From Salinicoccus cyprini (GTDB lineage Bacteria > Bacillota > Bacilli > Staphylococcales > Salinicoccaceae), in assembly GCF_007713705.1 (NCBI RefSeq), contig NZ_VMSJ01000005.1, positions 62,001 to 126,000 of the forward strand: 64,000 nt of DNA, in the 5' to 3' direction. Positions 18,613 to 28,192 of this stretch are shown here, piece by piece. Position 1 is the first letter of the stretch; every line of letters begins with the position of its first letter. Position numbers and translations under genes: made by a program. Below the pieces are notes generated by a model. The model was given only the letters and a program-made list of their open reading frames with translations, had not been told where the DNA came from and ran no database searches.

Positions 18613-20063
18613 TGGATAAAGTAAGAGTAAGATATGCACCAAGCCCCACCGGCTATCTGCATATCGGCAATGCAAGGTCAGCATTGTTCAACTATCTTTT
18701 CGCCCGTCGCTATGATGGGGATTTCATCATCCGCATCGAAGATACGGACAGTGCAAGAAACGTGGAGACAGGTGAAGAATCACAGCTTCACTATTTGAAG
18801 TGGCTCGGCCTTGAATGGGATGAAAGTGTGGATCAGGATGGCGGCTACGGTCCATACCGGCAGTCCGAACGCCAGCATATCTACCAGCCTGTAATAGACA
18901 GACTGCTGGAAGAAGGCAAGGCGTACCGCTGCTACATGACATCAGAAGAGCTCGAAGCGGAGCGCGAAGCACAGATCGCCCGCAGTGAGATGCCGAGATA
19001 TGGCGGCCAGCATGCGAATCTTACAGCTGAAGAGGAGCAGGCATTCATCGATGAGGGCAGAGAGCCGAGCATCCGCTTCCGTGTGCCGAAGGATAGGACC
19101 TATACGTTCAATGACATCGTAAAAGGTGAAGTATCGTTCGAGTCCAATGGTATCGGCGACTGGGTCATCGTCAAAAGAGATGGTGTACCGACGTACAATT
19201 TCGCCGTGGTCGTCGATGACCACGAAATGGAGATCTCTCATGTTCTGCGCGGAGATGACCATATATCCAACACACCGAAACAGCAGATGATATATGAAGC
19301 AATGGGCTGGGAAGAGCCGAAGTTCGGCCATATGACCCTCATCGTCAATGAAGACAAGAAGAAGCTTTCAAAACGTGATGGTTCCATCATCCAGTTCATC
19401 GAGCAGTACAAAGATCTCGGCTACCTGCCTGAGGCACTTTTCAATTTCATTGCCCTGCTTGGCTGGACACCTGAAGGTGAGGATGAAATCTACTCCAAGC
19501 AGCAGTTCATCGAACTGTTCGATGAAAAGAGGCTGTCGAAGTCACCTGCTTTCTTCGATAAGCAGAAGCTTACGTGGATCAATAACCAGTACATGAAGGA
19601 AAAGGATGCGGAAACAGTCTTCCAGATGGCACTGCCCCACCTTGTAAAGGAAGGGCTTGTCGAGGAGAATGCTTCAGATGAGGAGCTGGACTGGGCGCGC
19701 AAGCTCGTCGCACTCTACCAGGAGCAGATGAGTTTTGCCGGAGAGATTACAACACTCTCCGAACAGTTCTTCAAAGAGGAGATCGAATTCGATGAGGCTG
19801 CCAATGCGGTCATCGCCGATGACCATATCCCCGAGTTGATGGCGGCACTGTACGATCGTTTTGATGCACTTGAGGACTTCACTCCCGAAGCCATCAAGGC
19901 AGCAATCAAGGATGTGCAGAAGTCGACCGGCTTTAAAGGCAAGAAGCTTTTCATGCCGATTCGTGTGGCAGTTACAGGACAGACCCGCGGTCCGGAACTG
20001 CCCGACACCATTTCGCTGATCGGCAAAGAGAAGGCGCTGGAGCGTATCGGCAAGCTGAAATAG
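18612..20063 (+). CDS. gltX: Glutamyl-tRNA synthetase
   Basis: The 483-residue class I synthetase has the HIGN signature (about 17-20, [17 protein letters not shown]) and a KLSKRDG lysine loop (about 250-256). Length is typical of Firmicutes. Probably it is the non-discriminating form charging both tRNA-Glu and tRNA-Gln, as in Bacillus and Staphylococcus; this is from family knowledge. GTGGAGG precedes the ATG. Confidence 0.97.
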   Translation: MDKVRVRYAPSPTGYLHIGNARSALFNYLFARRYDGDFIIRIEDTDSARNVETGEESQLHYLKWLGLEWDESVDQDGGYGPYRQSERQHIYQPVIDRLLEEGKAYRCYMTSEELEAEREAQIARSEMPRYGGQHANLTAEEEQAFIDEGREPSIRFRVPKDRTYTFNDIVKGEVSFESNGIGDWVIVKRDGVPTYNFAVVVDDHEMEISHVLRGDDHISNTPKQQMIYEAMGWEEPKFGHMTLIVNEDKKKLSKRDGSIIQFIEQYKDLGYLPEALFNFIALLGWTPEGEDEIYSKQQFIELFDEKRLSKSPAFFDKQKLTWINNQYMKEKDAETVFQMALPHLVKEGLVEENASDEELDWARKLVALYQEQMSFAGEITTLSEQFFKEEIEFDEAANAVIADDHIPELMAALYDRFDALEDFTPEAIKAAIKDVQKSTGFKGKKLFMPIRVAVTGQTRGPELPDTISLIGKEKALERIGKLK

Positions 20064-20076
20064 CCGGACAAACAAG

Positions 20077-20105
20077 TTGCAGCATGCTGCATAATCCTTT
20101 ATGAT
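20077..20105 (+). promoter_or_regulatory. Promoter of the cysE-cysS operon
   Basis: TTGCAG (20077-20082) and TATGAT (20100-20105) are 17 nt apart. Transcription would begin near 20112, at the base of the T-box stem I. Confidence 0.7.
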
Positions 20106-20110
20106 TATTA

Positions 20111-20300
20111 GCACAGAGAATCCAGTATGATTTTCGGGCGGAAACCAGAGATTATCCGGCAGGTGTGAGGATAACCGTCCATTGATCAGAATTGCCCTCT
20201 GTGTCCAATTTGATATTTCATGAGTGCAGCATGTGCTGCAAGCAGAGTGGAACCGTGCAATGATGCGCCTCTGTCCTAATCGGACAGGGGCCTTTTTTAG
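20111..20300 (+). ncRNA. T-box leader with cysteine specifier (cysE-cysS)
   Basis: Stem I is closed by CACAGAG (20112-20118) and CTCTGTG (20197-20203). A TGC cysteine codon (20193-20195) sits just before the closing strand, where the specifier belongs. The T-box core AGAGTGGAACCGTGC lies at 20244-20258 and can pair in the antiterminator. The terminator CCTCTGTCC / GGACAGGGG (20268-20290) ends in TTTTTT. Uncharged tRNA-Cys should allow read-through to cysE and cysS. Confidence 0.92.
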
Positions 20301-20321
20301 ATAGGAGGGAGGAACTGTAGA

Positions 20322-20978
20322 ATGCTGAGCAGGATCAAAGAAGATGTCAATATGGTGCTGGAAATGGATCCGGCGGCCAAGAACCGTATGGAAGTGCTTG
20401 CCACCTCCTCGGGACTTCATGCCATATGGTCCCATCTGATCGCCCATAAGCTGTATAAGAGGAACTTTACGACAAGTGCACGCATCATCTCCCAATTGAC
20501 CCGTTTTTTGACCGGCATTGAAATTCATCCTGGCGCCGAGGTCGGACGCAGATTGTTCATCGATCATGGCATGGGAACCGTCATAGGTGAAACGTGCCGC
20601 ATCGGCAACAATGTAACCATCTATCAAGGTGTAACACTTGGTGGGACAGGTAAGGAAGAACAGAAGCGGCATCCTGATATTGATGACAACGTACTTATTG
20701 CCGCCGGAGCTAAAGTGCTGGGGAATATAAGGATTCATGAAAACTCGAAAATCGGGGCAAATTCCGTCGTCCTGAAGGACATTCCCAGGGATTCGACCGT
20801 CGTCGGCATTCCGGGATATGTCGTCAAACAGGCGGGGGAAAAAGTGAAAAATGCAAGAGACTTGAACCATGCCGATCTGCCAGATCCCATTCTGGACATG
20901 ATTCTGGGCTTGGAAGACGAAATCAAAGACTTCAGGAACGAAGTCAGGAACGAGGTAGAAAATGGTTCTCATATTTAA
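20322..20978 (+). CDS. cysE: Serine O-acetyltransferase
   Basis: The 218-residue enzyme makes O-acetylserine for cysteine synthesis. The C-terminal left-handed beta-helix hexapeptide repeats ([24 protein letters not shown] region, about 67-90) hold the catalytic HG residues, with GVTLGGTG and GIPGYVVK later. The ATG follows GGAGGGAGG downstream of the T-box. It overlaps cysS by 17 nt, so cysteine synthesis and cysteinyl-tRNA charging share one tRNA-Cys-sensing switch. Confidence 0.96.
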   Translation: MLSRIKEDVNMVLEMDPAAKNRMEVLATSSGLHAIWSHLIAHKLYKRNFTTSARIISQLTRFLTGIEIHPGAEVGRRLFIDHGMGTVIGETCRIGNNVTIYQGVTLGGTGKEEQKRHPDIDDNVLIAAGAKVLGNIRIHENSKIGANSVVLKDIPRDSTVVGIPGYVVKQAGEKVKNARDLNHADLPDPILDMILGLEDEIKDFRNEVRNEVENGSHI

Positions 20979-22356
20979 CTCTTTAACACGGCAGAAGGAA
21001 ACATTCGAACCGATTGAAGCGGGTAGAGTCAGAATGTACGTATGCGGTCCGACAGTATACAACTATATCCATATCGGCAATGCACGTCCGGCCATCGCAT
21101 TCGATACAGTGCGACGCTATCTTGAATACAAAGGCTACGAAGTGGACTATGTCTCCAACTTCACCGACGTCGATGACAAGCTCATCAAGGCATCGATCGA
21201 GCTGAAAGAGGAAGTGCCGGTCATTGCGAACCGCTTCATCGATGCATTTTTTGAGGATACAGGCGCTCTCAATGTCAAACGGGCGACACATCATCCACGC
21301 GTCATGGATCATATGGATGACATCATCGAATTCATCCAGGTACTGGTCGACAAGGGACACGCCTACGCGTCGGAAGGGGATGTCTATTTCAGAACACGTT
21401 CCTTCGACCAGTATGGCAAGCTCTCCCACCAGTCGGTCGATGATCTGAAAGTGGGTGCAAGAATCGAAACGGGTGAAAAGAAGCAGGATCCACTCGATTT
21501 CGTGCTGTGGAAGCAGGCGAAACCGGATGAAATCAAATGGTCTTCACCTTGGGGTGATGGCCGTCCCGGCTGGCACATCGAATGCAGTGTCATGGCACAC
21601 CGTCATCTCGGTGATACAATCGACATCCATGCCGGCGGACAGGATCTGACCTTCCCACACCATGAAAATGAAATTGCGCAGAGTGAATGCATGACGGACA
21701 GCACATTTGCAAACTACTGGATGCATAACGGCTACATCAATATCGACAACGAAAAGATGTCGAAGTCCCTCGGCAACTTCATCCTCGTCCACGATATCAT
21801 CAAGGAGATCAATCCGAATGTGCTGCGCTTCTTCATGATCAGTGTCCATTACCGCAATCCGATCAACTATAACCGCGAACTCGTGGAAGCGGCTGAGAAC
21901 GGACTGAAGCGCATCCAGTCGAGCTACCTACAGGCCAAGGAGCGGCTAGGTACGGCCGTCGGCAATGGTGGCGATGAAGTGCTCAACCAGATCATTACCG
22001 ACAACCTTGCAACGTTCGAGTCCCATATGGATGATGACTTCAATACGGCCAATGCCATAACGGCATGGCATGATCTGGCAACCGAACTCAATAAATACCT
22101 GCGCCGCACGACAACATCCGAAGATGTTCTGAACCGCTTCATCCAGGCCTTCGATGTATACAGCGGAGTTCTCGGCGTTGAGCTTGATGAAGCGGAAGTG
22201 CTGCTCGATGAGGAGATCGAAGCGCTGATCGAAGAACGCAATGAAGCAAGGAAGAACAGGGACTTTGCGCGTGCAGATCAGATTCGTGATGAACTGAAGG
22301 ACCAGGGCATCATTCTCGAGGATACGAAGGAAGGCGTGCGCTTCAGACGTGGCTGA
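20962..22356 (+). CDS. cysS: Cysteinyl-tRNA synthetase
   Basis: The 464-residue class I synthetase has the first zinc cysteine in YVCGPTVYN (C28), HIGNARP (about 36-42), WHIECSVMA (second zinc cysteine) and KMSKSLGNF (about 264-272). Length is normal for the family. The ATG overlaps the end of cysE, and the mrnC gene overlaps its last 8 nt. Confidence 0.97.
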   Translation: MVLIFNSLTRQKETFEPIEAGRVRMYVCGPTVYNYIHIGNARPAIAFDTVRRYLEYKGYEVDYVSNFTDVDDKLIKASIELKEEVPVIANRFIDAFFEDTGALNVKRATHHPRVMDHMDDIIEFIQVLVDKGHAYASEGDVYFRTRSFDQYGKLSHQSVDDLKVGARIETGEKKQDPLDFVLWKQAKPDEIKWSSPWGDGRPGWHIECSVMAHRHLGDTIDIHAGGQDLTFPHHENEIAQSECMTDSTFANYWMHNGYINIDNEKMSKSLGNFILVHDIIKEINPNVLRFFMISVHYRNPINYNRELVEAAENGLKRIQSSYLQAKERLGTAVGNGGDEVLNQIITDNLATFESHMDDDFNTANAITAWHDLATELNKYLRRTTTSEDVLNRFIQAFDVYSGVLGVELDEAEVLLDEEIEALIEERNEARKNRDFARADQIRDELKDQGIILEDTKEGVRFRRG

Positions 22357-22750
22357 TCACCGACCGGAGACGATGCAGCCGCTGTCCTTGGCCTTTGTCG
22401 GGGACGCCGTATATTCGGTATATGTACGCACCCACCTGCTGATTGAAAAGCCCTATCTGAAGCCGGATGCCATCCATCGGGAGGCCAACAGGCTGGTCAA
22501 TGCAGGGGCGCAGGCCGAAGCACTTGATCATCTGCGCAAGAATGTGCTGACTGAGGATGAGTGGGATATTGCGAGGAAAGCGAGAAACAAGTCAAGTGCC
22601 ACAAGAGCGAAGAATGCTTCAATCAAAGACTATAGAAATGCTTCCGGACTGGAGGCGCTTATCGGCCATCTTCATATTTCCGGCAATCGTAACCGGATTG
22701 ATGAGCTGATGGAAATCATTTTGGAAACAGGGAGGGATAATGATGAGTGA
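22349..22750 (+). CDS. mrnC: Mini-ribonuclease III
   Basis: The 133-residue protein is an RNase III catalytic domain without a double-stranded RNA-binding domain. [18 protein letters not shown] (about 13-30) carries the active-site aspartate, with [14 protein letters not shown] and [15 protein letters not shown] as the second signature. In Bacillus Mini-III matures 23S rRNA. The GTG at 22349 overlaps cysS and follows GGAAGG at 12 nt; an ATG at 22373 is possible but too close to its GGAG. rlmB overlaps the 3' end. Confidence 0.92.
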   Translation: MADHRPETMQPLSLAFVGDAVYSVYVRTHLLIEKPYLKPDAIHREANRLVNAGAQAEALDHLRKNVLTEDEWDIARKARNKSSATRAKNASIKDYRNASGLEALIGHLHISGNRNRIDELMEIILETGRDNDE

Positions 22751-23483
22751 TTCAGTAATTGCAGGCCGCCATGCGGTACGTGAGGCACTGCAGAGTGGTG
22801 CCGACATCAACAAGGTGCTCATCCAGGATTCGGTGAATAAAGGGCAGGTCAAGGAAATTATGGATGCTGCGAGAAACAAGAAGGTGATTGTCCAGACAGT
22901 GCCGAAATCGAAGCTCGATGGATTGACCGACGAGCGGCACCAGGGTGTCATCGCCCTTGGCAGTCCCCATGAGTACATGCCTTTTGAAACACTGATGGCC
23001 CGTGTTGAAGGGAAACAGGCAAACCTGGTCATCCTCGATGGTCTGGAAGATCCGCATAACCTGGGCTCCATACTGAGAACGTGTGATGCCACCGGATTTG
23101 ATGGTGTCATCATACCGAACCGGCGGTCGGTGCAGCTTACCGATACGGTCGCCAGAACATCAACCGGTGCCATAGAGCATGTGCCGGTCGTGCGGGTGAC
23201 CAACATCAACCAGACGATCGACAAGCTGAAGGAGAAGGGGTTCTGGGTTGCCGGCAGTGACGGCGCAGGACAGATGGACTACAGGGAGATGGCAGCAGAT
23301 GTCAATACAGTGCTCGTTGTCGGCAGCGAAGGGAATGGCATCAGCAGAAAAACACTCGAAAAGTGCGACTTTGTCGTACGCATTCCGATGGTCGGCCATA
23401 TTACGAGCCTCAATGCTTCGGTTTCAGCGGCGCTTCTGATGTATGAAGTGTTCCGTAAGCAGAATGATATCGGGCGTGGATGA
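22743..23483 (+). CDS. rlmB: 23S rRNA 2'-O-ribose methyltransferase of the RlmB/TrmH family
   Basis: The 246-residue SpoU-type methyltransferase has an N-terminal L30e-like substrate-binding domain (about 1-75) and a knotted SPOUT domain with [31 protein letters not shown] and [19 protein letters not shown], the three SPOUT motifs. It probably methylates a 23S rRNA guanosine. Two ATGs are adjacent; the second (22743) is 6 nt from GGGAGGG. It matches YacO of Bacillus in this neighbourhood. Confidence 0.93.
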   Translation: MSDSVIAGRHAVREALQSGADINKVLIQDSVNKGQVKEIMDAARNKKVIVQTVPKSKLDGLTDERHQGVIALGSPHEYMPFETLMARVEGKQANLVILDGLEDPHNLGSILRTCDATGFDGVIIPNRRSVQLTDTVARTSTGAIEHVPVVRVTNINQTIDKLKEKGFWVAGSDGAGQMDYREMAADVNTVLVVGSEGNGISRKTLEKCDFVVRIPMVGHITSLNASVSAALLMYEVFRKQNDIGRG

Positions 23484-23484
23484 T

Positions 23485-24012
23485 ATGCAGCGAAAAAAGA
23501 GACGCATACTGATAGTGGATGGCTATAATCTGATCGGCGCGAACCAGGAACTGCACAGGGAATCCTTCCAGTCGCTAGAAATTCCGAGAGAAAAGGTGCT
23601 TGGTGCACTGGCCGAGTACCTGTCGGTCGCAAACTATGAAATCATATGTGTATTCGATGCCTACGAAGTCCGTTCGAACGAAAGTCTGCTGGACTTTCAT
23701 GGCGTAACAGTAGTCTACACGAAGGAAAAAGAGACGGCCGATGAGTACATCGAGCGTTTCGTCCATGACCACTATCATCCGCATCTATGCGAAATCAGTG
23801 TAGTGACCAGCGATCTCACGGAGCAGAATGCCATTTTTGCTCTCGGTGCCTACCGGATATCTTCCAGGGAGATGTGGGTGAACCTGGCGGAAGCTGAAAA
23901 AAATATCAGCAGGAAGATAGACTCGATTAACGAGAAAATGCCCAGGCAGAAATTGAATATCGGCGAGGATGTCCAGGCAAAACTTGAAAAATGGCGCCGG
24001 GGCCGATTCTAG
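23485..24012 (+). CDS. rae1: NYN-domain ribosome-dependent endoribonuclease (YacP/Rae1)
   Basis: The 175-residue PIN-like NYN protein has ILIVDGYNLIGA (about 8-19), CVFDAYEV (about 55-62) and VTSDLTEQ (about 107-114), the acidic catalytic residues. In Bacillus the orthologue Rae1 cleaves mRNA in the ribosomal A site. The frame is open upstream to 23443, but the ATG at 23485, just after the rlmB TGA, gives the family start; the ribosome site is weak, suggesting coupling to rlmB. Confidence 0.9.
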   Translation: MQRKKRRILIVDGYNLIGANQELHRESFQSLEIPREKVLGALAEYLSVANYEIICVFDAYEVRSNESLLDFHGVTVVYTKEKETADEYIERFVHDHYHPHLCEISVVTSDLTEQNAIFALGAYRISSREMWVNLAEAEKNISRKIDSINEKMPRQKLNIGEDVQAKLEKWRRGRF

Positions 24013-24074
24013 CGTATTGAACTTGGCGCCATTCCCTCTTATTATTTCTTTAGATGGACAAGGGGAGTGGGGAC

Positions 24075-24713
24075 ATGTACCAGATTACTGCATTTCATTT
24101 TACAGTCAGGGAGAAAAATATCGATGATACACTGGATGCACTGGCAGCCAGAGTACGTGAAGGCGATATGGAAGCCTTCGATCTCATGGATGAGAAGCTG
24201 AGGCCGCAGATCAGCCGGATGAGCTACCGGTACATGGACCACTTCCATGAACGGGAGGATATGGAGCAGGATATGATGGAGGCGGCACTCAGGCTGTGCC
24301 ACCGCTATCAGAGCGGGCGGGGGCGCTACCGCCACTATCTGTTCCGCACACTGCGCTTTGAAATGAAATCCCGCATGCGGACGCACGGTCTGAAGTACTA
24401 TAACGAAAGCATGACGGTCGAGGACAGGCGGCTGCCGAAGCCGGTGGATAAGGATGAGGAGGAAGCCGACCCGATCAACATGATGGTCAGGGAGGAGCAG
24501 CTCCAGTATCTGATGCATAAGAAGGGCGTATGCTCGCCGCTTGAGCGGATGGTGCTTGAATACCTTGGCAAGGGCCATGATATCGATGATGTATGCAGGG
24601 AATTTGCGCTTGAACGCAAAAGTGTCATCAATACGCTCCACCGCATCAGACGTAAAAAAGAGCGCCTGGTCTCGGCTGAATGGGCCGAGGATGCATTTGA
24701 CAACGTCGACTGA
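24075..24713 (+). CDS. sigH: SigH-like sigma-70 family factor
   Basis: The 212-residue protein has a region-2 helix set (about 25-100, REGDMEAFDLMDEKLRPQI and EREDMEQDMMEAALRLC) and a region-4-like helix-turn-helix near the C terminus (about 160-200, DIDDVCREFALERKSVINT). Its position after yacP and before rpmG is that of SigH, the competence/early-stationary sigma factor of Staphylococcus and Bacillus. The sequence is quite divergent from Bacillus SigH. ATG 24075 is chosen because AAGGGGAG lies between it and an upstream ATG at 24054. Confidence 0.85.
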   Translation: MYQITAFHFTVREKNIDDTLDALAARVREGDMEAFDLMDEKLRPQISRMSYRYMDHFHEREDMEQDMMEAALRLCHRYQSGRGRYRHYLFRTLRFEMKSRMRTHGLKYYNESMTVEDRRLPKPVDKDEEEADPINMMVREEQLQYLMHKKGVCSPLERMVLEYLGKGHDIDDVCREFALERKSVINTLHRIRRKKERLVSAEWAEDAFDNVD

Positions 24714-24753
24714 AATCGTTATAGTAAATTAGAATTGAAATGAGGATTTTATG

Positions 24754-24888
24754 ATGAAAGTGGCATTGATATGCACCGAATGCGGGTCGCGCAACTACAC
24801 GACTGAAACCGAGCATAAGAAAAGGCTCGTTCTCAGAAAGCACTGCAAGACGTGCAACCGGCATACGACTCATAAGAGTTCCATCTGA
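24754..24888 (+). CDS. rpmG: Ribosomal protein bL33
   Basis: A 44-residue 50S protein with the zinc-ribbon form: C7-C10 (CTEC) and C31-C34 (CKTC). It is too short for usual ORF cut-offs. GAGG lies 8 nt upstream; an ATG at 24751 would add one methionine. It sits between sigH and secE, its usual place. Confidence 0.93.
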   Translation: MKVALICTECGSRNYTTETEHKKRLVLRKHCKTCNRHTTHKSSI

Positions 24889-24906
24889 TACAGGAGGAAG
24901 CAACCG

Positions 24907-25083
24907 ATGGCAAACAATAAAAATTTCCTGCAGAATGTCGTCAGCGAAATGAAAAAAGTAAGCTGGCCGACTGGTCAGGAAACAGTACGCTATACAACCG
25001 TCGTCATGCTCACAGTGATATTCTTTCTGGCGTTCTTCTATGCGCTGGACCTGGGTATCTCCGCTATCATAGACTTAATGTAA
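24907..25083 (+). CDS. secE: Preprotein translocase subunit SecE
   Basis: A 58-residue single-span membrane protein. The cytoplasmic amphipathic helix contains VVSEMKKVSWPTGQET (about 11-26), the SecE signature, followed by one membrane helix (about 32-55). It stabilises SecY. CAGGAGGAAG precedes the ATG. nusG follows after 16 nt. Confidence 0.96.
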   Translation: MANNKNFLQNVVSEMKKVSWPTGQETVRYTTVVMLTVIFFLAFFYALDLGISAIIDLM

Positions 25084-25099
25084 CCAAAGGAGAGATACT

Positions 25100-25639
25100 A
25101 TGTCTGGAGAAAAGAACTGGTATGCCGTGCACACCTATTCCGGATATGAAAATAAAGTAAAAGCGAATCTCGAGGCCCGCCTTGAATCCATGAACATGCA
25201 GGATCAGATCTTCCGTGTCATCATTCCTGAAGATGAGGAGACGACAGTGAAGGACGGCAAGCGCAAGACGGCGATGAAAAAGACATTTCCGGGCTATGTG
25301 CTTGTGGAACTGGTCATGACGGATGAATCATGGTATATCGTGCGCAACACGCCCGGTGTAACCGGCTTTGTTGGTTCACAGGGTGCAGGCAGCAAGCCGA
25401 ATCCGCTATTGCCGGAAGAAGTCAAGTTCATTCTGAAGTCCATGGGCATGACGGAACGTACAGTGGATTTCGAAGTCGAAGTTGGAGAATCGGTCAACAT
25501 CGTCGATGGACCTTTCAAAAACCAGACCGGAGAAATCCGTTCGATCGACGAAGAGCATTACAAGCTTACAGTGCTCGTGGAAATGTTCGGTCGCGAGACG
25601 CCGGTTGAAGTGGAGTTCGATCAGATCGAAAAATTGTAA
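25100..25639 (+). CDS. nusG: Transcription elongation factor NusG
   Basis: The 179-residue factor has an N-terminal NGN domain (NWYAVHTYSGYENKVKANLE, about 5-24; FPGYVLVEL) and a C-terminal KOW domain (VEVGESVNIVDGPFKNQ, about 128-144). It binds RNA polymerase and affects pausing and termination. The ATG follows AAAGGAGAG. Its terminator overlaps the rplK promoter. Confidence 0.97.
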   Translation: MSGEKNWYAVHTYSGYENKVKANLEARLESMNMQDQIFRVIIPEDEETTVKDGKRKTAMKKTFPGYVLVELVMTDESWYIVRNTPGVTGFVGSQGAGSKPNPLLPEEVKFILKSMGMTERTVDFEVEVGESVNIVDGPFKNQTGEIRSIDEEHYKLTVLVEMFGRETPVEVEFDQIEKL

Positions 25640-25647
25640 TAAGTGTC

Positions 25648-25676
25648 TTGTATTATCAGTGGAATAATGGTATATT
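25648..25676 (+). promoter_or_regulatory. rplK-rplA promoter
   Basis: TTGTAT (25648-25653) and TATATT (25671-25676) are 17 nt apart. The predicted start (about 25683) lies inside the left arm of the nusG terminator. Confidence 0.75.
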
Positions 25677-25679
25677 ATC

Positions 25680-25703
25680 ATGGTCGAATTTTTGTTCGAC
25701 CAT
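25680..25703 (+). terminator. nusG terminator
   Basis: ATGGTCGAA / TTCGACCAT with a 6-nt loop, followed by CTTTTTT. Confidence 0.88.
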
Positions 25704-25778
25704 CTTTTTTATGATGCGAGTGGGAGGATGAAAACTGACATCCTATGACCACATCACGATAACGAGGAGGTGCACATC

Positions 25779-26204
25779 GTGGCTAAAAAAGTAATCAACG
25801 TAGTAAAATTGCAGATTCCTGCAGGTAAAGCGAATCCGGCGCCACCGGTAGGTCCGGCACTAGGTCAAGCAGGTGTAAACATCATGGGATTCTGTAAAGA
25901 ATTCAATGCACGTACACAGGAGGACGCTGGTCTCATCATTCCGGTTGAAATTTCCGTATTCGAGGACCGTTCTTTCACATTCGTTACAAAGACTCCACCA
26001 GCAGCAGTTCTTCTTAAGAAAGCTGCCAATGTTGAAAAAGGTTCAGGCGAACCTAATAAAAACAAAGTGGCAACAGTAACTGAAGCGCAAGTACGTGAAA
26101 TTGCTGAAACTAAAATGGAAGACCTTAATGCAGCAGACGTGGAAGCGGCTATGCGTATGGTCGCAGGTACAGCAAGAAGCATGGGCTTCACTGTAGAAAA
26201 CTAA
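25779..26204 (+). CDS. rplK: Ribosomal protein uL11
   Basis: A 141-residue 50S stalk-base protein that binds 23S rRNA with the GTPase centre. [20 protein letters not shown] near the N terminus and AGTARSMGF at the end are the uL11 signatures. A GTG at 25779 follows GAGGAGG at 8 nt; an in-frame GTG at 25770 is within the ribosome site and is rejected. Confidence 0.97.
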   Translation: MAKKVINVVKLQIPAGKANPAPPVGPALGQAGVNIMGFCKEFNARTQEDAGLIIPVEISVFEDRSFTFVTKTPPAAVLLKKAANVEKGSGEPNKNKVATVTEAQVREIAETKMEDLNAADVEAAMRMVAGTARSMGFTVEN

Positions 26205-26281
26205 TTTGAATTGATCATAAGATTAAAGTATTAATACAAACGTGGGAGGATAACCCGCTATAACCACAAGGAGGAATAGTA

Positions 26282-26977
26282 ATGGCTAAGAGAAGTAAAA
26301 AGTATCAGGCTGCTCTTGAGAAGTTTGATCAAAATGCGTCTTATAGTATAGAAGAAGCAGTCAAACTTGCTAAAGAAACAAGCACTGTAAACTTCGACGC
26401 TTCTGTAGAAGTAGCTTTCCGTCTGGGTATTGATACGCGTAAAAACGATCAGCAGATCCGTGGAGCAATCGTTCTGCCGCACGGTACTGGCAAGTCACAA
26501 CGTGTATTGGTATTCGCCAAAGGCGACAAGGCAAAAGAAGCAGAAGCAGCAGGTGCAGACTACGTAGGCGACCAGGACTACATCCAGAAGATCAATGGTG
26601 GATGGTTTGATTTTGATGTCATCGTAGCGACACCGGACATGATGGGTGAGGTTGGTAAACTCGGCCGTGTGCTTGGACCAAAAGGTCTGATGCCAAACCC
26701 TAAAACAGGTACGGTAACTATGGATGTTACTAAAGCAGTTGAAGAAATCAAAGCAGGTAAAGTTGAATACCGTGCAGAGAAATCTGGTATTGTACACGCA
26801 GCGATCGGTAAAGTCTCCTTCGATGAAGCGAAACTCGCTGATAACTTCAGAGCACTCTCTGATGCGCTGTCAAAAGCGAAACCAGCTTCCGCCAAAGGTG
26901 TCTACTTCAAATCCGTAGCAGTGACTTCAACTATGGGCCCTGGTGTCAAAGTCGACCCTGGTGAAGTAAGAGTCTAA
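26282..26977 (+). CDS. rplA: Ribosomal protein uL1
   Basis: A 231-residue 50S protein of the L1 stalk. [20 protein letters not shown] and [11 protein letters not shown] are the signature. It is preceded by AAGGAGG. In many bacteria L1 represses the L11-L1 mRNA; a leader match was not resolved here. Confidence 0.97.
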   Translation: MAKRSKKYQAALEKFDQNASYSIEEAVKLAKETSTVNFDASVEVAFRLGIDTRKNDQQIRGAIVLPHGTGKSQRVLVFAKGDKAKEAEAAGADYVGDQDYIQKINGGWFDFDVIVATPDMMGEVGKLGRVLGPKGLMPNPKTGTVTMDVTKAVEEIKAGKVEYRAEKSGIVHAAIGKVSFDEAKLADNFRALSDALSKAKPASAKGVYFKSVAVTSTMGPGVKVDPGEVRV

Positions 26978-26994
26978 CAGCAGCAAAATAAATG

Positions 26995-27023
26995 TTGACA
27001 ACTGCATCTATAGTCTGTATAGT
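26995..27023 (+). promoter_or_regulatory. rplJ-rplL promoter
   Basis: A perfect TTGACA (26995-27000) and TATAGT (27018-27023) are 17 nt apart. The spacer and -10 lie inside the hairpin 26999-27031. Confidence 0.85.
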
Positions 27024-27031
27024 TGCAGTTG
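26999..27031 (+). terminator. Hairpin after rplA overlapping the rplJ promoter
   Basis: CAACTGCA-T-CTATA and TATAG-T-TGCAGTTG form a 13-bp stem with one T-T mismatch, followed by TATTTTA. It probably terminates rplKA transcripts. Confidence 0.6.
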
Positions 27032-27034
27032 TAT

Positions 27035-27165
27035 TTTAATATTCCCGAAGACAGTAGGAGCACCCTGTGCTTAAAACACAATCCTGCCGAGGCAAATGAT
27101 GACGACTTGAATTCATATTAAAACATTCAAGCACTTTTTGCCGTGGGTAAAAGGTGTTTTTTTAA
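27035..27165 (+). ncRNA. L10 (rplJ) leader
   Basis: The leader between the promoter and rplJ carries the conserved L10-leader elements: AGGAGCACCCTGTG, CCTGCCGAGGCAAATGATGA and a downstream TTGCCGTGGG. L10-L12 binding to this leader controls rplJL in Firmicutes. The exact fold was not computed. Confidence 0.7.
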
Positions 27166-27200
27166 TGCACCGAATACACAAAAATTATGGAGGTGTAACT

Positions 27201-27701
27201 ATGTCAAATGTGATTGAAGCTAAAAAGCAGCACGTAGATGTGATCTCTGACCAGCTTAAGAACTCCGTATCTACAGTACTTGTAGACTACCGTGGACTTT
27301 CAGTATCAGAAATGACTGAACTGCGTAAGCAGCTTCGTGATGCGGGCATCGAGTTCAAAGTATACAAGAACACGATGACACGCCGTGCAGCTGAAAAAGC
27401 TGAACTTACTGAAATCAATGAGTTCCTTACAGGTCCGAACGCGCTTGCATTTTCCAACGAAGATGTGATTGCACCTGCGAAGATCATCAACGAATTCGCT
27501 AAGACACATGAAGCTTTGGAAATCAAAGCGGGTATCATCGAAGGAGCGTTCACACCAGCTGAAGATGTAAAAGCGATCGCAAAGCTTCCGAACAAGGATG
27601 GACTTGTTTCCATGCTACTTTCTGTACTTCAGGCTCCAGTACGCAACTTCGCCTATGCAGTTAAAGCAATCGGTGAAGAGAAAGAAAACGAAGAAGCCTA
27701 A
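27201..27701 (+). CDS. rplJ: Ribosomal protein uL10
   Basis: A 166-residue protein that anchors bL12 dimers to the ribosome. [19 protein letters not shown] near the N terminus and the C-terminal helical region that holds bL12 are typical. The frame is open from 27138, but the ATG at 27201 follows TGGAGGTG and fits the family start. Confidence 0.97.
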   Translation: MSNVIEAKKQHVDVISDQLKNSVSTVLVDYRGLSVSEMTELRKQLRDAGIEFKVYKNTMTRRAAEKAELTEINEFLTGPNALAFSNEDVIAPAKIINEFAKTHEALEIKAGIIEGAFTPAEDVKAIAKLPNKDGLVSMLLSVLQAPVRNFAYAVKAIGEEKENEEA

Positions 27702-27728
27702 ACCAAACTAAAAAACGGAGGAATTATA

Positions 27729-28094
27729 ATGTCTAACGAACAAATCATTGAAGCAATTAAAGAAATGTCCGTACTCGAACTTAACGACCTTGTTAAAGCA
27801 ATTGAAGAAGAATTCGGCGTAACAGCTGCAGCACCGGTAGCAGCAGCAGGCGCTGGCGCTGGTGAAGCAGCTGCTGAAGAGCAGACTGAATTCGACGTTG
27901 AACTTACAAGCGCTGGATCTTCCAAAATCAAAGTCATCAAAGTTGTTCGCGAAGCAACTGGTCTTGGTCTTAAAGACGCTAAAGAAGTTGTCGACGGCGC
28001 ACCTAAAGTCGTTAAAGAAGGACTTTCCAAAGAAGAAGCTGAAGAGCTTAAATCCCAACTTGAAGAAGTTGGCGCTAGCGTAGAACTTAAATAA
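27729..28094 (+). CDS. rplL: Ribosomal protein bL12
   Basis: A 121-residue stalk protein: N-terminal dimerisation domain, an alanine/glycine-rich hinge (about 36-50, [19 protein letters not shown]) and the C-terminal factor-binding domain [20 protein letters not shown]. It recruits translation GTPases. It follows rplJ by 27 nt with CGGAGG. Confidence 0.98.
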   Translation: MSNEQIIEAIKEMSVLELNDLVKAIEEEFGVTAAAPVAAAGAGAGEAAAEEQTEFDVELTSAGSSKIKVIKVVREATGLGLKDAKEVVDGAPKVVKEGLSKEEAEELKSQLEEVGASVELK

Positions 28095-28112
28095 TTTTTG
28101 TGTAGGTATTTT

Positions 28113-28150
28113 GAGGCTCATGTTAAACATCCATTGTTTAAATGAGCCTC
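28113..28150 (+). terminator. rplL terminator
   Basis: GAGGCTCAT and ATGAGCCTC close a long hairpin whose inner part (GTTAAAC / GTTTAA) also pairs; TTTCTT follows. Confidence 0.85.
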
Positions 28151-28192
28151 TTTCTTATCTTATGCAACTGTCTTTACATAGGAGTGATGTCC

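Noticed and set aside
19674-21062. A 462-codon minus-strand frame across gltX, the T-box and cysE
   Set aside because: It runs antisense through two conserved genes and a structured leader; the translation resembles no family and is low in complexity of secondary structure.
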